This document shows positions 34,564-43,870 of a stretch of DNA of 64,000 nt, piece by piece (positions within the stretch are counted from its first letter, which is position 1; each line of letters starts with the position of its first letter). The DNA is from Roseateles aquatilis (GTDB lineage Bacteria > Pseudomonadota > Gammaproteobacteria > Burkholderiales > Burkholderiaceae_C), in assembly GCF_002205645.1 (NCBI RefSeq), contig NZ_NIOF01000005.1, positions 248,001-312,000 on the forward strand, in the 5' to 3' direction. A program made the translations under genes and the position numbers. The notes below the pieces were generated by a model, which made no database searches, was not told where the DNA came from, and saw only the letters and a program-made list of their open reading frames with translations.

Positions 34564-35724
34564 TCACCAGGTGGCCGGCAGGCCAAGCAGCGCGCAGGCG
34601 CGGCGCGCGTTGTCGCGGGCCTCGTCGGCACTGGCGCCGATCACGTTCAGATGGCCCATCTTGCGGCCATGGCGCGCCTCGGTCTTGCCGTACAGGTGCA
34701 GTTCGGCGCCGGGGATCGCCAGCACGCCGGCCCAGTCGGGCGCGCGCTCGCGGCCGTCCGCGTCAAACCACAGGTCGCCCAGCAGATTCAGCATCACGAC
34801 CGGCGAGTGCAGCCGCGGCTCGCGCAGCGGCAGGCCGGCCATCGCGCGGACCTGCATCTCGAACTGAGACACGTCGCAGGCGTCCATCGTGTAATGGCCG
34901 GAGTTGTGCGGCCGGGGGGCCATCTCGTTGACGACGAGGCGACCGTCCTTCAGCACGAAGAACTCCACGCACAGCACGCCGACGTAGCCCAGGCCCGCCG
35001 CGATCGCCGCGGCCGACTGGCGCGCCTGCGCCTGCATCGCGGCATCGACCTGCGGCGCCGGCACCTCGGTGACGGCCAGGATGCCGTCGCGGTGCAGGTT
35101 CTGCTGCACCGGATAGGTCTGCACCTGCCCGTCGGCGCCGCGCGCGACCAGCACGCTCAGCTCCAGCGCGAGCGGCAGCATCTGCTCCAGCACGCAGTCC
35201 ACGCGGCCGAGCTCATCGAAGGCGGCCGTCAATTGAGCCCGGTCCGCGACGCGGCGCTGGCCCTTGCCGTCGTAGCCCAGGCGCGCGGTCTTGAGGATGC
35301 CGGGCAGCAGCGTGTCGGGCACGGCCGCCAGGTCGGCGGTGCCGCGTAGCACCGCGTACGGCGCGCAGGGGACGCCGCTGGCGTCGAAGTGCGCCTTCTC
35401 GCGCGCGCGGTCCTGGCAGACCGCGACGGCCGCCGCGCCGGGCGCGACGACGCGCGTGCGCGCCAGTTGCTCCAGCGCGCGGGCCGGGACGTTCTCGAAT
35501 TCGGTGGTGATCGCGTCGCAGCGGCGGGCCAGGTCCTCGAGCGCCTGCGCGTCCAGGTAATCCGCCCGCACATGGTCGTGGGCGACCGCGCCGGCCGGAC
35601 TGGACTCGTCCGGGTCCAGCACCACGCAGCGATAGCCCAGCGCCTGCGCGGCGTGGACGAACATGCGGCCGAGCTGGCCGCCTCCCAGCACGCCCAGCGT
35701 GGCGTGACCCGGCAGCAACGGCAT
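34564..35724 (-). CDS. purK: N5-carboxyaminoimidazole ribonucleotide synthase
   Basis: A 386-residue ATP-grasp enzyme converting AIR, ATP and bicarbonate to N5-CAIR in purine synthesis. [23 protein letters not shown] is the N-terminal binding motif, TTEFENVP and [12 protein letters not shown] the ATP-grasp loops, and [18 protein letters not shown] the metal/substrate segment. Its ATG shares one base with the purE stop (TGATG), so translation is coupled to purE; the product of PurK is the substrate of PurE. Confidence 0.97.
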   Translation of the reverse strand: MPLLPGHATLGVLGGGQLGRMFVHAAQALGYRCVVLDPDESSPAGAVAHDHVRADYLDAQALEDLARRCDAITTEFENVPARALEQLARTRVVAPGAAAVAVCQDRAREKAHFDASGVPCAPYAVLRGTADLAAVPDTLLPGILKTARLGYDGKGQRRVADRAQLTAAFDELGRVDCVLEQMLPLALELSVLVARGADGQVQTYPVQQNLHRDGILAVTEVPAPQVDAAMQAQARQSAAAIAAGLGYVGVLCVEFFVLKDGRLVVNEMAPRPHNSGHYTMDACDVSQFEMQVRAMAGLPLREPRLHSPVVMLNLLGDLWFDADGRERAPDWAGVLAIPGAELHLYGKTEARHGRKMGHLNVIGASADEARDNARRACALLGLPATW

Positions 35725-36236
35725 CAGCGCAGCTCCTCGGTCATCGCGGTCGCGGCGGCGGTCTGGCGCAGGCGGAACGCGGCCAGCCGCTCGCGCAGCG
35801 CCGGGTTGTCCCGGGCCAGCACGGCGACGGCGAACAGCGCCGCGTTGCCCGCGCCGGCGGTGCCGATCGCGAAGGTCGCGACCGGAATGCCCTTGGGCAT
35901 CTGCACGATCGAGTGCAGCGAATCGACGCCCTGCAGATGCCGGCTCGCGACCGGCACGCCCAGCACCGGGACCAGCGTCTTGGCGGCCAGCATGCCGGGC
36001 AGGTGGGCCGCGCCGCCGGCGCCGGCGATGATGGCCCGCAGCCCGCGAGATTCGGCCGATTCGGCGTACGCGAACATCTCGTCGGGCATGCGATGGGCGG
36101 AAACGACCCGCGCCTCGAACGGGACGCCGAACTCGGTCAGAATGTCGGCGGCGTGCTTCATGGTCTCCCAGTCACTGCTGGAGCCCATCACCACGCCGAT
36201 GACGGGGGCGAAGTCGGGAGTGGTGGCACTGCTCAC
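35724..36236 (-). CDS. purE: N5-CAIR mutase, catalytic subunit
   Basis: A 170-residue class I PurE that rearranges N5-CAIR to [39 protein letters not shown] (catalytic His) and [17 protein letters not shown] are diagnostic. First gene of purE-purK-tsaC. A TACAAT -10 element on the minus strand lies 38-43 bases upstream. Unlike the usual arrangement in the order, purC is not directly upstream but 16.5 kb away. Confidence 0.97.
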   Translation of the reverse strand: MSSATTPDFAPVIGVVMGSSSDWETMKHAADILTEFGVPFEARVVSAHRMPDEMFAYAESAESRGLRAIIAGAGGAAHLPGMLAAKTLVPVLGVPVASRHLQGVDSLHSIVQMPKGIPVATFAIGTAGAGNAALFAVAVLARDNPALRERLAAFRLRQTAAATAMTEELR

Positions 36237-36273
36237 GGGTCGGTCCTCGATCTGTCAAATCGTGAAACCTTGA

Positions 36274-36279
36274 ATTGTA
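36274..36279 (-). promoter_or_regulatory. -10 element of the purE promoter
   Basis: TACAAT on the minus strand, identical to the -10 proposed for ahcY, lies 38 bases before the purE start. No convincing -35 is visible at 17 bases; the region is GC-rich on that side. The divergent cnoX start is 81 bases away. Confidence 0.5.
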
Positions 36280-36359
36280 GGCGGGCCGCCCCAGGTGCCG
36301 TTCTTGCCGCCGAGCCCCACGTCCCTGGACGTCCCGCCACGCTCCCCCAGACCCGAACC

Positions 36360-37322
36360 ATGACCGACATCACCCTCCAAAACTTCGAGGCCGACCTGCT
36401 GCAGGCCTCCATGCAGCAACCGGTGCTGCTGGACATCTGGGCGCCCTGGTGCGGCCCGTGCCGCACCCTGGGCCCGATGCTGGAGAAGCTGGAGGTCGCC
36501 TACGCCGGCCGCTGGAAGCTGACCAAGCTCAACAGCGACGACCAGCCGGAGATCGCCACGCAGCTGAGCCAGGCCTTCGGCGTGCGCTCGATCCCGTTCT
36601 GCGTGATGTTCGTCGGCGGCCAGCCGGTGGACGGATTCGTCGGCGCGATCCCGGAAGCGCAGATCCGCGAGTTCCTGGACCGTCACGTCCCCACCGGCGA
36701 GGCGCTGGAGGCCGAGGAAGACCTGGCCGAGGCGCACGAGCTGATGGATGAAGGCGACAACGACGCCGCGCTGCAGAAGCTGCAGGACGCCGTGCACGCC
36801 GACCCCGCCAACGAAACCGCCCGCTTCGACCTGGTCCGCGCGCTGCTGGAGGACGACCAGATCGAGCATGCCAAGGCCGCCTTCGCGCCGGTCGCGCACC
36901 TGGCCGCCGACACGATCACCCCGCATGCCCGGTTCGCCGCGCTGGCCACCTGGATCGCCGCCGCCGAGCGTGCCGAGCAGGGTCTGGACCCAGCCGGCCT
37001 GCAAGCCGCGATCGCCGCCAACAAGCGCGACTTCGACGCGCGTTTCGCGCTCGCGCAAGGCCTCTTCGCCGGCCGGGACTTCACCGGCGCGATGGACGAG
37101 CTGCTGGAAATCATCATGCGCGACAAGACCTGGAACGACCAGCTCGCGCGCAAGACCTACGTCGCGATCCTGGAAATCATGACCAAGCCGGCCGCGACGG
37201 CGCACGGCGGCGCCGCGCCCCAGGCCGGTGCCGGCCTGCAGCTGTCCGGCCCCAGCGCGGTGGCCTCGGCCGACCCGCTGCTGGACCAGTACCGCCGCAA
37301 GCTCAGCATGGCGCTGTTCTGA
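36360..37322 (+). CDS. cnoX: thioredoxin-TPR chaperedoxin (CnoX/YbbN)
   Basis: A 320-residue cytosolic protein: thioredoxin domain (about 1-110) with active site WCGPC (C31, C34) and cis-Pro in VRSIPFCVMF, followed by TPR-like helices (about 115-290; EAHELMDEGDNDAALQKLQDAV). This matches YbbN/CnoX, a holdase that protects clients from overoxidation and passes them to GroEL or DnaK. The E. coli protein has SxxC; the WCGPC here predicts real redox activity, as in Caulobacter. Divergent from purE with 123 bases between. Confidence 0.93.
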   Translation: MTDITLQNFEADLLQASMQQPVLLDIWAPWCGPCRTLGPMLEKLEVAYAGRWKLTKLNSDDQPEIATQLSQAFGVRSIPFCVMFVGGQPVDGFVGAIPEAQIREFLDRHVPTGEALEAEEDLAEAHELMDEGDNDAALQKLQDAVHADPANETARFDLVRALLEDDQIEHAKAAFAPVAHLAADTITPHARFAALATWIAAAERAEQGLDPAGLQAAIAANKRDFDARFALAQGLFAGRDFTGAMDELLEIIMRDKTWNDQLARKTYVAILEIMTKPAATAHGGAAPQAGAGLQLSGPSAVASADPLLDQYRRKLSMALF

Positions 37323-37325
37323 GCC

Positions 37326-38084
37326 TCAGAACATCACCCGCGCCACGCCCGCCCGCGCCAGCCGATCCAGCTCCTGCGGATCGGCCTCCGCATCGGTGAC
37401 CAGCACATCGATGTCGGGGCAGCCGCAGACCTGCATCCGGCTGCCCTGCCCCAGCTTGCTGGCATCCGCCAGCAGCACCCGTTGCCGCGCGCGGGCCAGC
37501 ATCGCCTGCGCCACCGCGACCTCGGCCCACAGATAGCTCGTGGCGCCCTGGCGCGCGTCCAGCGCCGTCGGCGAAATGAAGGCCACGTCGACGCGATGCC
37601 GCGCGATCTCCGCGACGGTGAATTCGCCGAAGGTGCCTGACGTCTCCGCCACGTAGCCGCCGCCGAGCAGCATCACCTCGTGCCCCTGCCGGCCCGCCAT
37701 CGCGTCGGCCACCGCCACCGAGTTGGTGATCACGCGCAGCTCCTGCGCCAGGGCCAGCGCCTGCGCCAGCGCGTGCGTCGTCGAGCCCGCGTCGATGAAC
37801 AGGCTCATGCCCGGCTGCGCCAGCGTCGCCGCCTGCCGCGCGATCGCCTGCTTCTGACGACGGCGGGACTGCGCCCGCTCCGCGTAGCTCGCCTCGGCCG
37901 GCACCTCGGACGGCACCGCGCCGCCGTGGACGCGGGCCAGCTTGCCGCCCTGCTCCAGCTCGATCAGGTCGCGCCGCACGGTCTCGCGCGACACACCCAG
38001 CTCGCGCGCCGCCTCGTCGGTCGTCAGCCGTTGCCGCTCGCGCAGCAGCAGCAGGATCTTGTCGTGTCGTTCCTGGGACCACAT
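37326..38084 (-). CDS. DeoR-family transcriptional regulator
   Basis: A 252-residue repressor. The DeoR helix-turn-helix is at residues 3-57 (RHDKILLLLRERQRLTTDEAARELGVSRETVRRDL), followed by a sugar-phosphate-sensing domain with FIDAGSTTHALAQAL, then VLLADASKLGQGSRMQV. In GlpR/AgaR-type proteins this domain binds phosphorylated metabolites. The ATG at 38084 (MWSQERHDK) is preferred over an upstream in-frame ATG at 38183, because the family starts there. It is divergent from the TonB-PhoD-ABC operon across 303 bases, so it is the obvious candidate regulator; a phosphorylated inducer would suit an organophosphate import system (inference). Confidence 0.92.
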   Translation of the reverse strand: MWSQERHDKILLLLRERQRLTTDEAARELGVSRETVRRDLIELEQGGKLARVHGGAVPSEVPAEASYAERAQSRRRQKQAIARQAATLAQPGMSLFIDAGSTTHALAQALALAQELRVITNSVAVADAMAGRQGHEVMLLGGGYVAETSGTFGEFTVAEIARHRVDVAFISPTALDARQGATSYLWAEVAVAQAMLARARQRVLLADASKLGQGSRMQVCGCPDIDVLVTDAEADPQELDRLARAGVARVMF

Positions 38085-38387
38085 GGATCTGTTTATCTCC
38101 CTGTCTGATGCGCCAGATCGGCGCCGGGCACGGCCACCGCCGCCCGCCCCGCGTCGCCGGACCCCGCATTGATTCAGCCCCACGCAGCAACTTCATGACA
38201 GTTTGAGGATTTTTCTGTGAAGTTGTGGATTCCACGCACCGTACACCGTCTCCGCTGTGGTTTTTCGTGTTTGTCGTTGTGTTGTCTTGGACTCTTGTGA
38301 CAGTGCAGCCGTTCGATCGACGCACCACCCCTCTTGTCCGGCTCCGTCCGGAGCTCACCGACCTCACACGAACGCCGAGTCCACACC
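38085..38387. promoter_or_regulatory. divergent control region between deoR-type regulator and TonB operon
   Basis: This 303-base gap is markedly richer in T and A than its neighbours at 38190-38300. It contains an imperfect inverted repeat, CTTCATGACAG (38191-38201) facing CTGTGAAG (38215-38222), and a T/G-rich stretch with repeated TTGTC at 38265-38290. Both are candidate operator sequence for the DeoR regulator. Single PhoB half-site-like sequences (CTGTCAT, CTGTCAC on the minus strand) occur at 38195-38201 and 38297-38303, but not in the tandem form of a Pho box. Confidence 0.5.
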
Positions 38388-40631
38388 ATGACGCATCCGT
38401 TGAAGCCCACCGCCCTGGTCCTGGCCCTGAGCCTGGCCCTGCCCGCCTTCGCGCAGACCGCCGGCGACACGTCCACCAACGCCACCGAACGCGCCGAGCT
38501 CGACCGCGTGACGGTCACCGTCGGCCGCGGACAGTTGCGCTCCGTGCAGAGCATGAGCAAGGCCGAATTCGAGAACGCCGTCGCCGGCGCCAGCCCGCTG
38601 GCCACCGTGGCGCGCCTGCCCGGCGTGAACTTCCAGTCCGCCGACGGCCTGGGCAACTACGAGTGGTCGACGCGCTTCACCGTGCGCGGCTTCTCGCAGA
38701 ACCAGATCGGCTTCACGCTCGACGACGTGCCGCTGGGCGACATGTCCTACGGCAACTTCAACGGCCTGCACATCAGCCGCGCGATCTCCAGCGAGAACGT
38801 CGGCCGCGCCTCGCTGTCGCAAGGCGCCGGCGCGCTGGAGACCGCCTCGTCCAGCAACCTGGCCGGCACCCTGCAGTTCTATTCGACCGACCCGGAAGCG
38901 GCGTTCGGCGTCCGCGCCTCGCAGACCTTCGGCAGCGATTCCGCCCGCCGCACCTTCCTGCGCGTGGACAGCGGCGACACCGCGCTGGGCCAGTTCTACG
39001 TCAGCTACACCGACCAGTCCGCCGACAAGTGGAAGGGCGACGGCAAGCAGAAGCTGGAGCAGTGGAACCTGAAGTGGGTCAAGGCGATCGGCGAGCATCG
39101 CGTCTCGGCCTTCCTCAATACCTCGCGCCGCCAGGAAGTCGACTACCAGGATCTGTCGCTGGACCTGATCAAGCGCAAGGGTGACAAGCTCGACAACTTC
39201 TATCCCGACTTCGCCGCCGCGGTGAAGGCCGCCAACACGCTGTGCGGCGCCAACGGCAGCACCTACGTGGCCGCCTGCGACGACCAGTACTACGCCGGCG
39301 CCGGCCTGCGCAACGACGAGTTGGCCGGCCTCACCGCCGACCTGCGCCTGGCCCCGAACGCCACCTGGAAGACCACCGCTTACTACCACCACAACAAGGG
39401 CCGCGGCCTGTGGTTCACGCCCTACCAGGCGTCGCCGGACGGCACACCGATCTCGGAGCGCACGACCGAGTACGGCATCCAGCGCTACGGCGTGGTGTCC
39501 AACGCCGAGGTCGAGCTGGGCGATCACGTGGTCAAGGCCGGTGTCTGGTTCGAGGACAACGACTTCGACCAGGCCCGCCGTTTCTACGCCGCCTCGCCCG
39601 CCTCCAGCGTCTACCAGTTCCCGAGCAATCCGTTCCTGACGCAGTGGCAGTACGCGTTCAACACGAAGACCTCGCAGTTCTCGCTGTCGGACACCTGGGC
39701 CGTGGCCAAGGACCTGACGGTGGGCGCGGGCTTCAAGTCGCTGAAGGTCAAGATCGACGGCCAGCTCGAAGTCGGCACCGGCATGCCGTCGGGCTCGATC
39801 ACCGCGAAGAAGAACTTCCTGCCGCAGCTGGGCATCAACTACCGCCTGTCGCCCAGCCAGGAGGTGTACGGCACCATCGCCCGCAACATGCGCGCCTACC
39901 AGGCCGCCGCCACCGGCACCTCGCCGTTCGCGACCACCACCGCTGGCTTCAACGCCATCAAGGGCAGCCTGCAGCCGGAGACCTCCGACACCTTCGAGGC
40001 GGGCTGGCGCACCGGCGGCCGCGGCTACGAGGGCTCCGTCAGCGCCTACCTGGTCAACTTCAAGAACCGCCTGCTGAGCGTGCAGCAAGGCACCGGCATC
40101 CAGGGCAACCCGGTGGTGCTGTCCAACGTCGGCGCCGTGCGCACCACCGGCCTGGAAGCGGCCCTGTCGTTCCGCCTGGCCCCGGGCCTGACCTGGTACA
40201 ACAGCGTCAGCCTGTCCAAGTCGACCTACCGCGACGACGTGGTCAGCGGCACCACCACGATCGCCATCAGCGGCAAGCGCGTCGCGGACGCGCCGGACAC
40301 GATGTTCAAGTCGCAACTGGGGTATGACGACGGCGCGCTGTTCGGCAACGTCGGCGTGGACTACATGTCCAAGCGCTACTACTCGTACACCAACGACGCC
40401 TCGGTGCCGGACCGCACGCTGGTCAACGCCAGCGCCGGCTACCGGATGAAGAACGTGTCGATGCTGCGCGAGCTGAGCCTGCAGGCCAGCGTGAACAACC
40501 TGCTGGGCAAGCACTACATCTCGACGATCGGCAGCAACGGCTTCACCAACAGCGATCCGACCGGCACCTACGCCACGCTGCTGCCGGGCGCGCCGCGTCA
40601 GTTCTACGTGACGCTGACCGGCAAGTTCTGA
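38388..40631 (+). CDS. TonB-dependent outer-membrane receptor
   Basis: A 747-residue receptor with a Sec signal peptide (TALVLALSLALPAFA, cleavage near residue 21), a plug domain (about 45-165; ATVARLPGVNFQ, RFTVRGFSQNQIGFTLDDVPLGD) and a 22-strand barrel ending QFYVTLTGKF. The TonB box may be LDRVTVTVG just after the signal. Such receptors carry siderophores, vitamins, sugars or other scarce molecules too big or dilute for porins. It opens an operon with phosphatases and an ABC importer, 4 bases before the next gene, which suggests a phosphorus-containing substrate (inference). The upstream in-frame ATG at 38334 is rejected, since it would bury the signal. Confidence 0.93.
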   Translation: MTHPLKPTALVLALSLALPAFAQTAGDTSTNATERAELDRVTVTVGRGQLRSVQSMSKAEFENAVAGASPLATVARLPGVNFQSADGLGNYEWSTRFTVRGFSQNQIGFTLDDVPLGDMSYGNFNGLHISRAISSENVGRASLSQGAGALETASSSNLAGTLQFYSTDPEAAFGVRASQTFGSDSARRTFLRVDSGDTALGQFYVSYTDQSADKWKGDGKQKLEQWNLKWVKAIGEHRVSAFLNTSRRQEVDYQDLSLDLIKRKGDKLDNFYPDFAAAVKAANTLCGANGSTYVAACDDQYYAGAGLRNDELAGLTADLRLAPNATWKTTAYYHHNKGRGLWFTPYQASPDGTPISERTTEYGIQRYGVVSNAEVELGDHVVKAGVWFEDNDFDQARRFYAASPASSVYQFPSNPFLTQWQYAFNTKTSQFSLSDTWAVAKDLTVGAGFKSLKVKIDGQLEVGTGMPSGSITAKKNFLPQLGINYRLSPSQEVYGTIARNMRAYQAAATGTSPFATTTAGFNAIKGSLQPETSDTFEAGWRTGGRGYEGSVSAYLVNFKNRLLSVQQGTGIQGNPVVLSNVGAVRTTGLEAALSFRLAPGLTWYNSVSLSKSTYRDDVVSGTTTIAISGKRVADAPDTMFKSQLGYDDGALFGNVGVDYMSKRYYSYTNDASVPDRTLVNASAGYRMKNVSMLRELSLQASVNNLLGKHYISTIGSNGFTNSDPTGTYATLLPGAPRQFYVTLTGKF

Positions 40632-40635
40632 CGCC

Positions 40636-41853
40636 ATGGCCCGCGCCTCCCATCTGACGCGCCGCCAGCTCCTGCTGGCGGGATCGCTGGCCGCGCCGCT
40701 GGCGGCCCCGCTGGCCGGCTGCGCGGAGCCCCAGGGCCCCGCCGCCGCGCCCGCGTCGGCGAGCCCGGCGTCGAGGGAGGCGCCGCGGCGTTTCCGCATC
40801 GCCTTCGGGTCCTGCGCCAAGCAGTCCAAGCCGCAGCCGATCTGGCGCGCGATCGGTGCCGCGAAGCCGGACCTGTTCGTCTTCCTCGGGGACAACCTGT
40901 ACGCCGACGCCCGCGACGAGGCCACGCTGCGCCAGCGCTACGCCGAGTTCATGGCCGTCGAGCCGCTGCAGGCCTTCCGCCGCGCCACGCCGCACATCGC
41001 GATCTGGGACGACCACGACTTCGGCGACGACGACGAAGGCGCGGACTACCCGCTCAAGCAGCTCTCGCAGCGGCTGTTCTGCGATGCCTGGGGCGAGCCG
41101 GCGGACTCGCCGCGGCGCCGCGCCGACGGCGTCTACCAGAGCTATGTCTACGAAGCCTTCGGCCGCCGCATCCAGGTCATCCTGCCGGACCTGCGCTTCA
41201 ACCGCACCGCGCTGACGGCGGACCCGTCGCTGAAGTCGAGCTACGGCGCCATGGTGCTGCGCGCCAAGCTCAGCGGCCAGCCGATGACGGGCTGGTACGT
41301 GCCGGACGACCGGCCCGAGGCGACGCTGCTCGGCCAGGCGCAATGGCAATGGCTGGAAGCGCAACTGCGCGTGCCGGCGGACGTGCGCCTGATCGGCTCC
41401 AGCGTGCAGTTCGCCGCCGACGGCAGCGGCTGGGAATGCTGGGCCAACTTCCCGCGCGAGCGGGCCCGCCTGGTCGAGCTGATCCGCCGCACCGGCGCCG
41501 AGGGCGTCGTCTTCCTCAGCGGCGACATGCACTACGCGGAGCTGTCCAGCGTCGACGTGCCCGGCGGATATCCGCTGTGGGACGCGACGTCGAGCGGGCT
41601 GACCGAGGTCTGGGACATCCCCACGCCCAACCGCAACCGGCGCTCGGCGGTGATCGCGGCGCTCAACTTCGGCGTCGTCGACATCGAACCCGTCACGGAT
41701 AACCCCGATGATCTGCGCCTGCGCATCCAGCTGTGCGACGTCGACGGCCGGCCCCAGGTGACCAAGGACCTGCTGCTGTCCGGCCTGCGCTGGCCGGGCC
41801 GCGCCCAGACCGCGCAGGCGGACGATCCTGCGATCCACGAGGAGATGACCTGA
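40636..41853 (+). CDS. PhoD-like metallophosphoesterase, Tat-exported lipoprotein
   Basis: A 405-residue enzyme of the PhoD alkaline phosphatase/phosphodiesterase group. The N-terminus has a twin-arginine signal (LTRRQLLLAGS, R9-R10) and a lipobox LAGC with Cys29, so the folded metalloenzyme is probably exported by Tat and anchored. Metal-site motifs are FGSCAKQSKPQPIW, FLGDNLYADA, IWDDHDFGDDD and VVFLSGDMHYAE. It lacks the N-terminal PhoD_N domain and is shorter than the second PhoD of the window (514 residues at 53869). It follows the TonB receptor by 4 bases and overlaps the solute-binding protein start by one base. Confidence 0.92.
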   Translation: MARASHLTRRQLLLAGSLAAPLAAPLAGCAEPQGPAAAPASASPASREAPRRFRIAFGSCAKQSKPQPIWRAIGAAKPDLFVFLGDNLYADARDEATLRQRYAEFMAVEPLQAFRRATPHIAIWDDHDFGDDDEGADYPLKQLSQRLFCDAWGEPADSPRRRADGVYQSYVYEAFGRRIQVILPDLRFNRTALTADPSLKSSYGAMVLRAKLSGQPMTGWYVPDDRPEATLLGQAQWQWLEAQLRVPADVRLIGSSVQFAADGSGWECWANFPRERARLVELIRRTGAEGVVFLSGDMHYAELSSVDVPGGYPLWDATSSGLTEVWDIPTPNRNRRSAVIAALNFGVVDIEPVTDNPDDLRLRIQLCDVDGRPQVTKDLLLSGLRWPGRAQTAQADDPAIHEEMT

Positions 41854-42932
41854 TGCCCATGTCCCGACGCGCCCTGCTCCGGACCCTGCCCGCCCTGTGC
41901 GGGCCTTTCGCATTGAATGCCGTCGCGCAGGGAGCGCCCACCGCGCCGGCCCTCGCGGCGCTGATCGCCGCCGCGCGCAAGGAAGGCCGCGTGCACAGCC
42001 TCGGCATGCCGGACGACTGGGCCAACTGGCGCGCCACCTGGGCCGACCTGCAGCGCCTGTACGGCCTGGCCCACGTCGACACCGACATGAGCAGCGCCGA
42101 GGAGATCGCCAAGATGGAGGCGGAGAAAGCCAACGCGAGCGCCGACATCGGCGACGTCGGCTTCGAGTTCGGCCCCATCGCCAAGGCGCGCGGCATCACG
42201 CAGCCCTACAAGCCCTCGACCTGGGCGCAGGTGCCGGACTGGGCCAAGGATGCCGAAGGCCACTGGGCGCTGGCGTACACCGGCACGATCGCGTTCGCCG
42301 TCCATCGCAAGCGGGTGCCGCAAGCGCCGCGCAGCTGGCAGGCGCTGTTCGCGAGCAACGCGCGCGTGCTGATCGGCGAGGTCGGCCGCGCGGCGCAGTC
42401 GAATGCCGCGGTGCTGGCCGCGGCGGTCGCGCTGGGCGGCGACGAGACCCGGCTGCAGCCGGCCCTGGCCGCGTTCGCGAAGCTGGCGAAGGACAAGCGC
42501 CTGGTCACCGTCAACGCGACTCCCGCGCTCATGGAGCGCGCCGAGGCGGACGTGTTCCTGCTGTGGGACTTCAATGCCCTGTCCTACCGCGCCAAGCTGC
42601 CCAACGCCGATGACTACGAGGTGCTGATCCCGTCCGACGGCTCGATCACCAGCGGCTACTCGACCCTCATCAACCGCTACGCGCCGCATCCCAACGCGGC
42701 GATGCTGACGCGGGAGTTCATCTTCAGCGACGCCGGCCAGCTCAACCTGGCGCGCGGTCATGCTCGGCCGATCCGCATCGCGCAGCTGACGCTGCCGCCG
42801 GACCTGAAGTCACTGCTGGTGCCCGAGGCGCAGTACGCGAAGGCACGCGCGCTGAAGCCCGCCGTGTGGACCGAAGAGGTCAAGAAGCTGCCGCGCGCGT
42901 GGCAGCGCGACGTGCTCGGAGCCGCGCGATGA
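41853..42932 (+). CDS. ABC transporter periplasmic solute-binding protein
   Basis: A 359-residue exported binding protein, with an SRR-type signal (MSRRALLRTLPALCGPFALNAVAQ). The mature part is of the iron/polyamine/2-aminoethylphosphonate type (type II fold): AARKEGRVHSLGMPDDWANW at the start, IGDVGFEFGPIAKARG, YTGTIAFAVHRKRVP, and a C-terminal hinge. Relatives bind ferric ion, thiamine, putrescine or phosphonates, so the substrate is unresolved; the flanking phosphatases favour an organophosphorus ligand. ATG 41853 shares a base with the preceding stop (TGATG) and has GGAG upstream; its stop overlaps the next start by 4 bases. Confidence 0.9.
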   Translation: MPMSRRALLRTLPALCGPFALNAVAQGAPTAPALAALIAAARKEGRVHSLGMPDDWANWRATWADLQRLYGLAHVDTDMSSAEEIAKMEAEKANASADIGDVGFEFGPIAKARGITQPYKPSTWAQVPDWAKDAEGHWALAYTGTIAFAVHRKRVPQAPRSWQALFASNARVLIGEVGRAAQSNAAVLAAAVALGGDETRLQPALAAFAKLAKDKRLVTVNATPALMERAEADVFLLWDFNALSYRAKLPNADDYEVLIPSDGSITSGYSTLINRYAPHPNAAMLTREFIFSDAGQLNLARGHARPIRIAQLTLPPDLKSLLVPEAQYAKARALKPAVWTEEVKKLPRAWQRDVLGAAR

Positions 42933-43870
42933 CCGGCATCGCGCGCCGCGGCGCATCGGACCGTCACGCCGCGGACGACGCTGGCACCGTCGACGCCGCG
43001 CCGCGCAAGCTGGTCGTGCTGCTGGCCGACGGTCTGCGCGCCGACACCGCGCGGGACTACATGGGCTACCTGCAGGCGCTGAACGAGGCCGGCCGGGCGC
43101 AATGGCGCTCGCTGCGCTGCGAGCTGCCCAGCCTGTCGCGCCCGCTCTACGCCACCGTGATCAACGGCGAGCCGCCGCTGACGCACGGCATCCTCGGCAA
43201 CGGGCAGGCGGGGCAACGGCTGACGCGGCACCTGTTCCAGGCGCTGGAGGCCCACGGCGTGCCGGCAGCCGTGGCCGCCTATCACTGGTTCTACGAGCTG
43301 CTGGCCGGCGAGGTCTTCGATCCGCTGCGGCATCGCGACGCGGTGCCGGCGGGCTGCGGCCTCTCGGCGGCGCGCTGGTACTGGGAAGACGACTACCCCG
43401 ACAGCCACCTGCTGGCCGACGCCGAATCGCTGCGGCGCGCGCACTTGCCGGCCTCGGGGCCGTCGCTGCTCTTCATCCATCCGATGGGCCCGGACCTCGC
43501 GGGCCACCTGCACGGCGGCGAATCGACCGCGTACGCGATGAGCGCGCGCAAGCTCGACATGCTGCTGGCGCAGTTGCTGCCGCGCTGGCATGCGGCCGGC
43601 TTCGACCTGCTGCTGACCAGCGACCACGGCATGCACGCCGACCGCATGCATGGCGGTCCGCTCGCCGTCGAGCGCGAGGTGCCGCTGATCTGGGTGCCGC
43701 ACGACGGCGCGGTCGAACTGCCGTTGCCGGATCGGCAGACCGGCATCGCCTCGTGGTTGCTGGCGCGGCTGGGCATCGACGGCCACGGCTCGGGCAACGA
43801 CCTCGGCGACGGCATCGACGGCCTGGGCCTCCTCAACGGCGCCGACGGTGACGAGGTGCCCGCGGCATGA
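42929..43870 (+). CDS. cytosolic alkaline-phosphatase-superfamily phosphodiesterase/phosphonohydrolase
   Basis: A 313-residue hydrolase of the NPP-like branch of the alkaline phosphatase superfamily, without signal peptide, so cytosolic. Two-zinc-site residues can be placed: D34 (VLLADGLRAD), nucleophile S70 (LPSLSRPLYATVING), D189 and H193 (GPDLAGHLHGG), D232 and H233 (LLTSDHGMHADR) and H241 (MHGG). NPP-like enzymes cleave phosphate diesters, and phosphonoacetate hydrolase belongs to the same group. A cytosolic enzyme encoded between the binding protein and permeases of one operon suggests it acts on the imported molecule. It overlaps both neighbours by ATGA. Confidence 0.87.
   Translation: MTGIARRGASDRHAADDAGTVDAAPRKLVVLLADGLRADTARDYMGYLQALNEAGRAQWRSLRCELPSLSRPLYATVINGEPPLTHGILGNGQAGQRLTRHLFQALEAHGVPAAVAAYHWFYELLAGEVFDPLRHRDAVPAGCGLSAARWYWEDDYPDSHLLADAESLRRAHLPASGPSLLFIHPMGPDLAGHLHGGESTAYAMSARKLDMLLAQLLPRWHAAGFDLLLTSDHGMHADRMHGGPLAVEREVPLIWVPHDGAVELPLPDRQTGIASWLLARLGIDGHGSGNDLGDGIDGLGLLNGADGDEVPAA

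Noticed and set aside
38195-38303. Pho box upstream of the TonB operon
   Set aside because: Only isolated CTGTCAT and CTGTCAC half-sites about 100 bases apart are present; a PhoB site needs tandem repeats spaced 11 bases.
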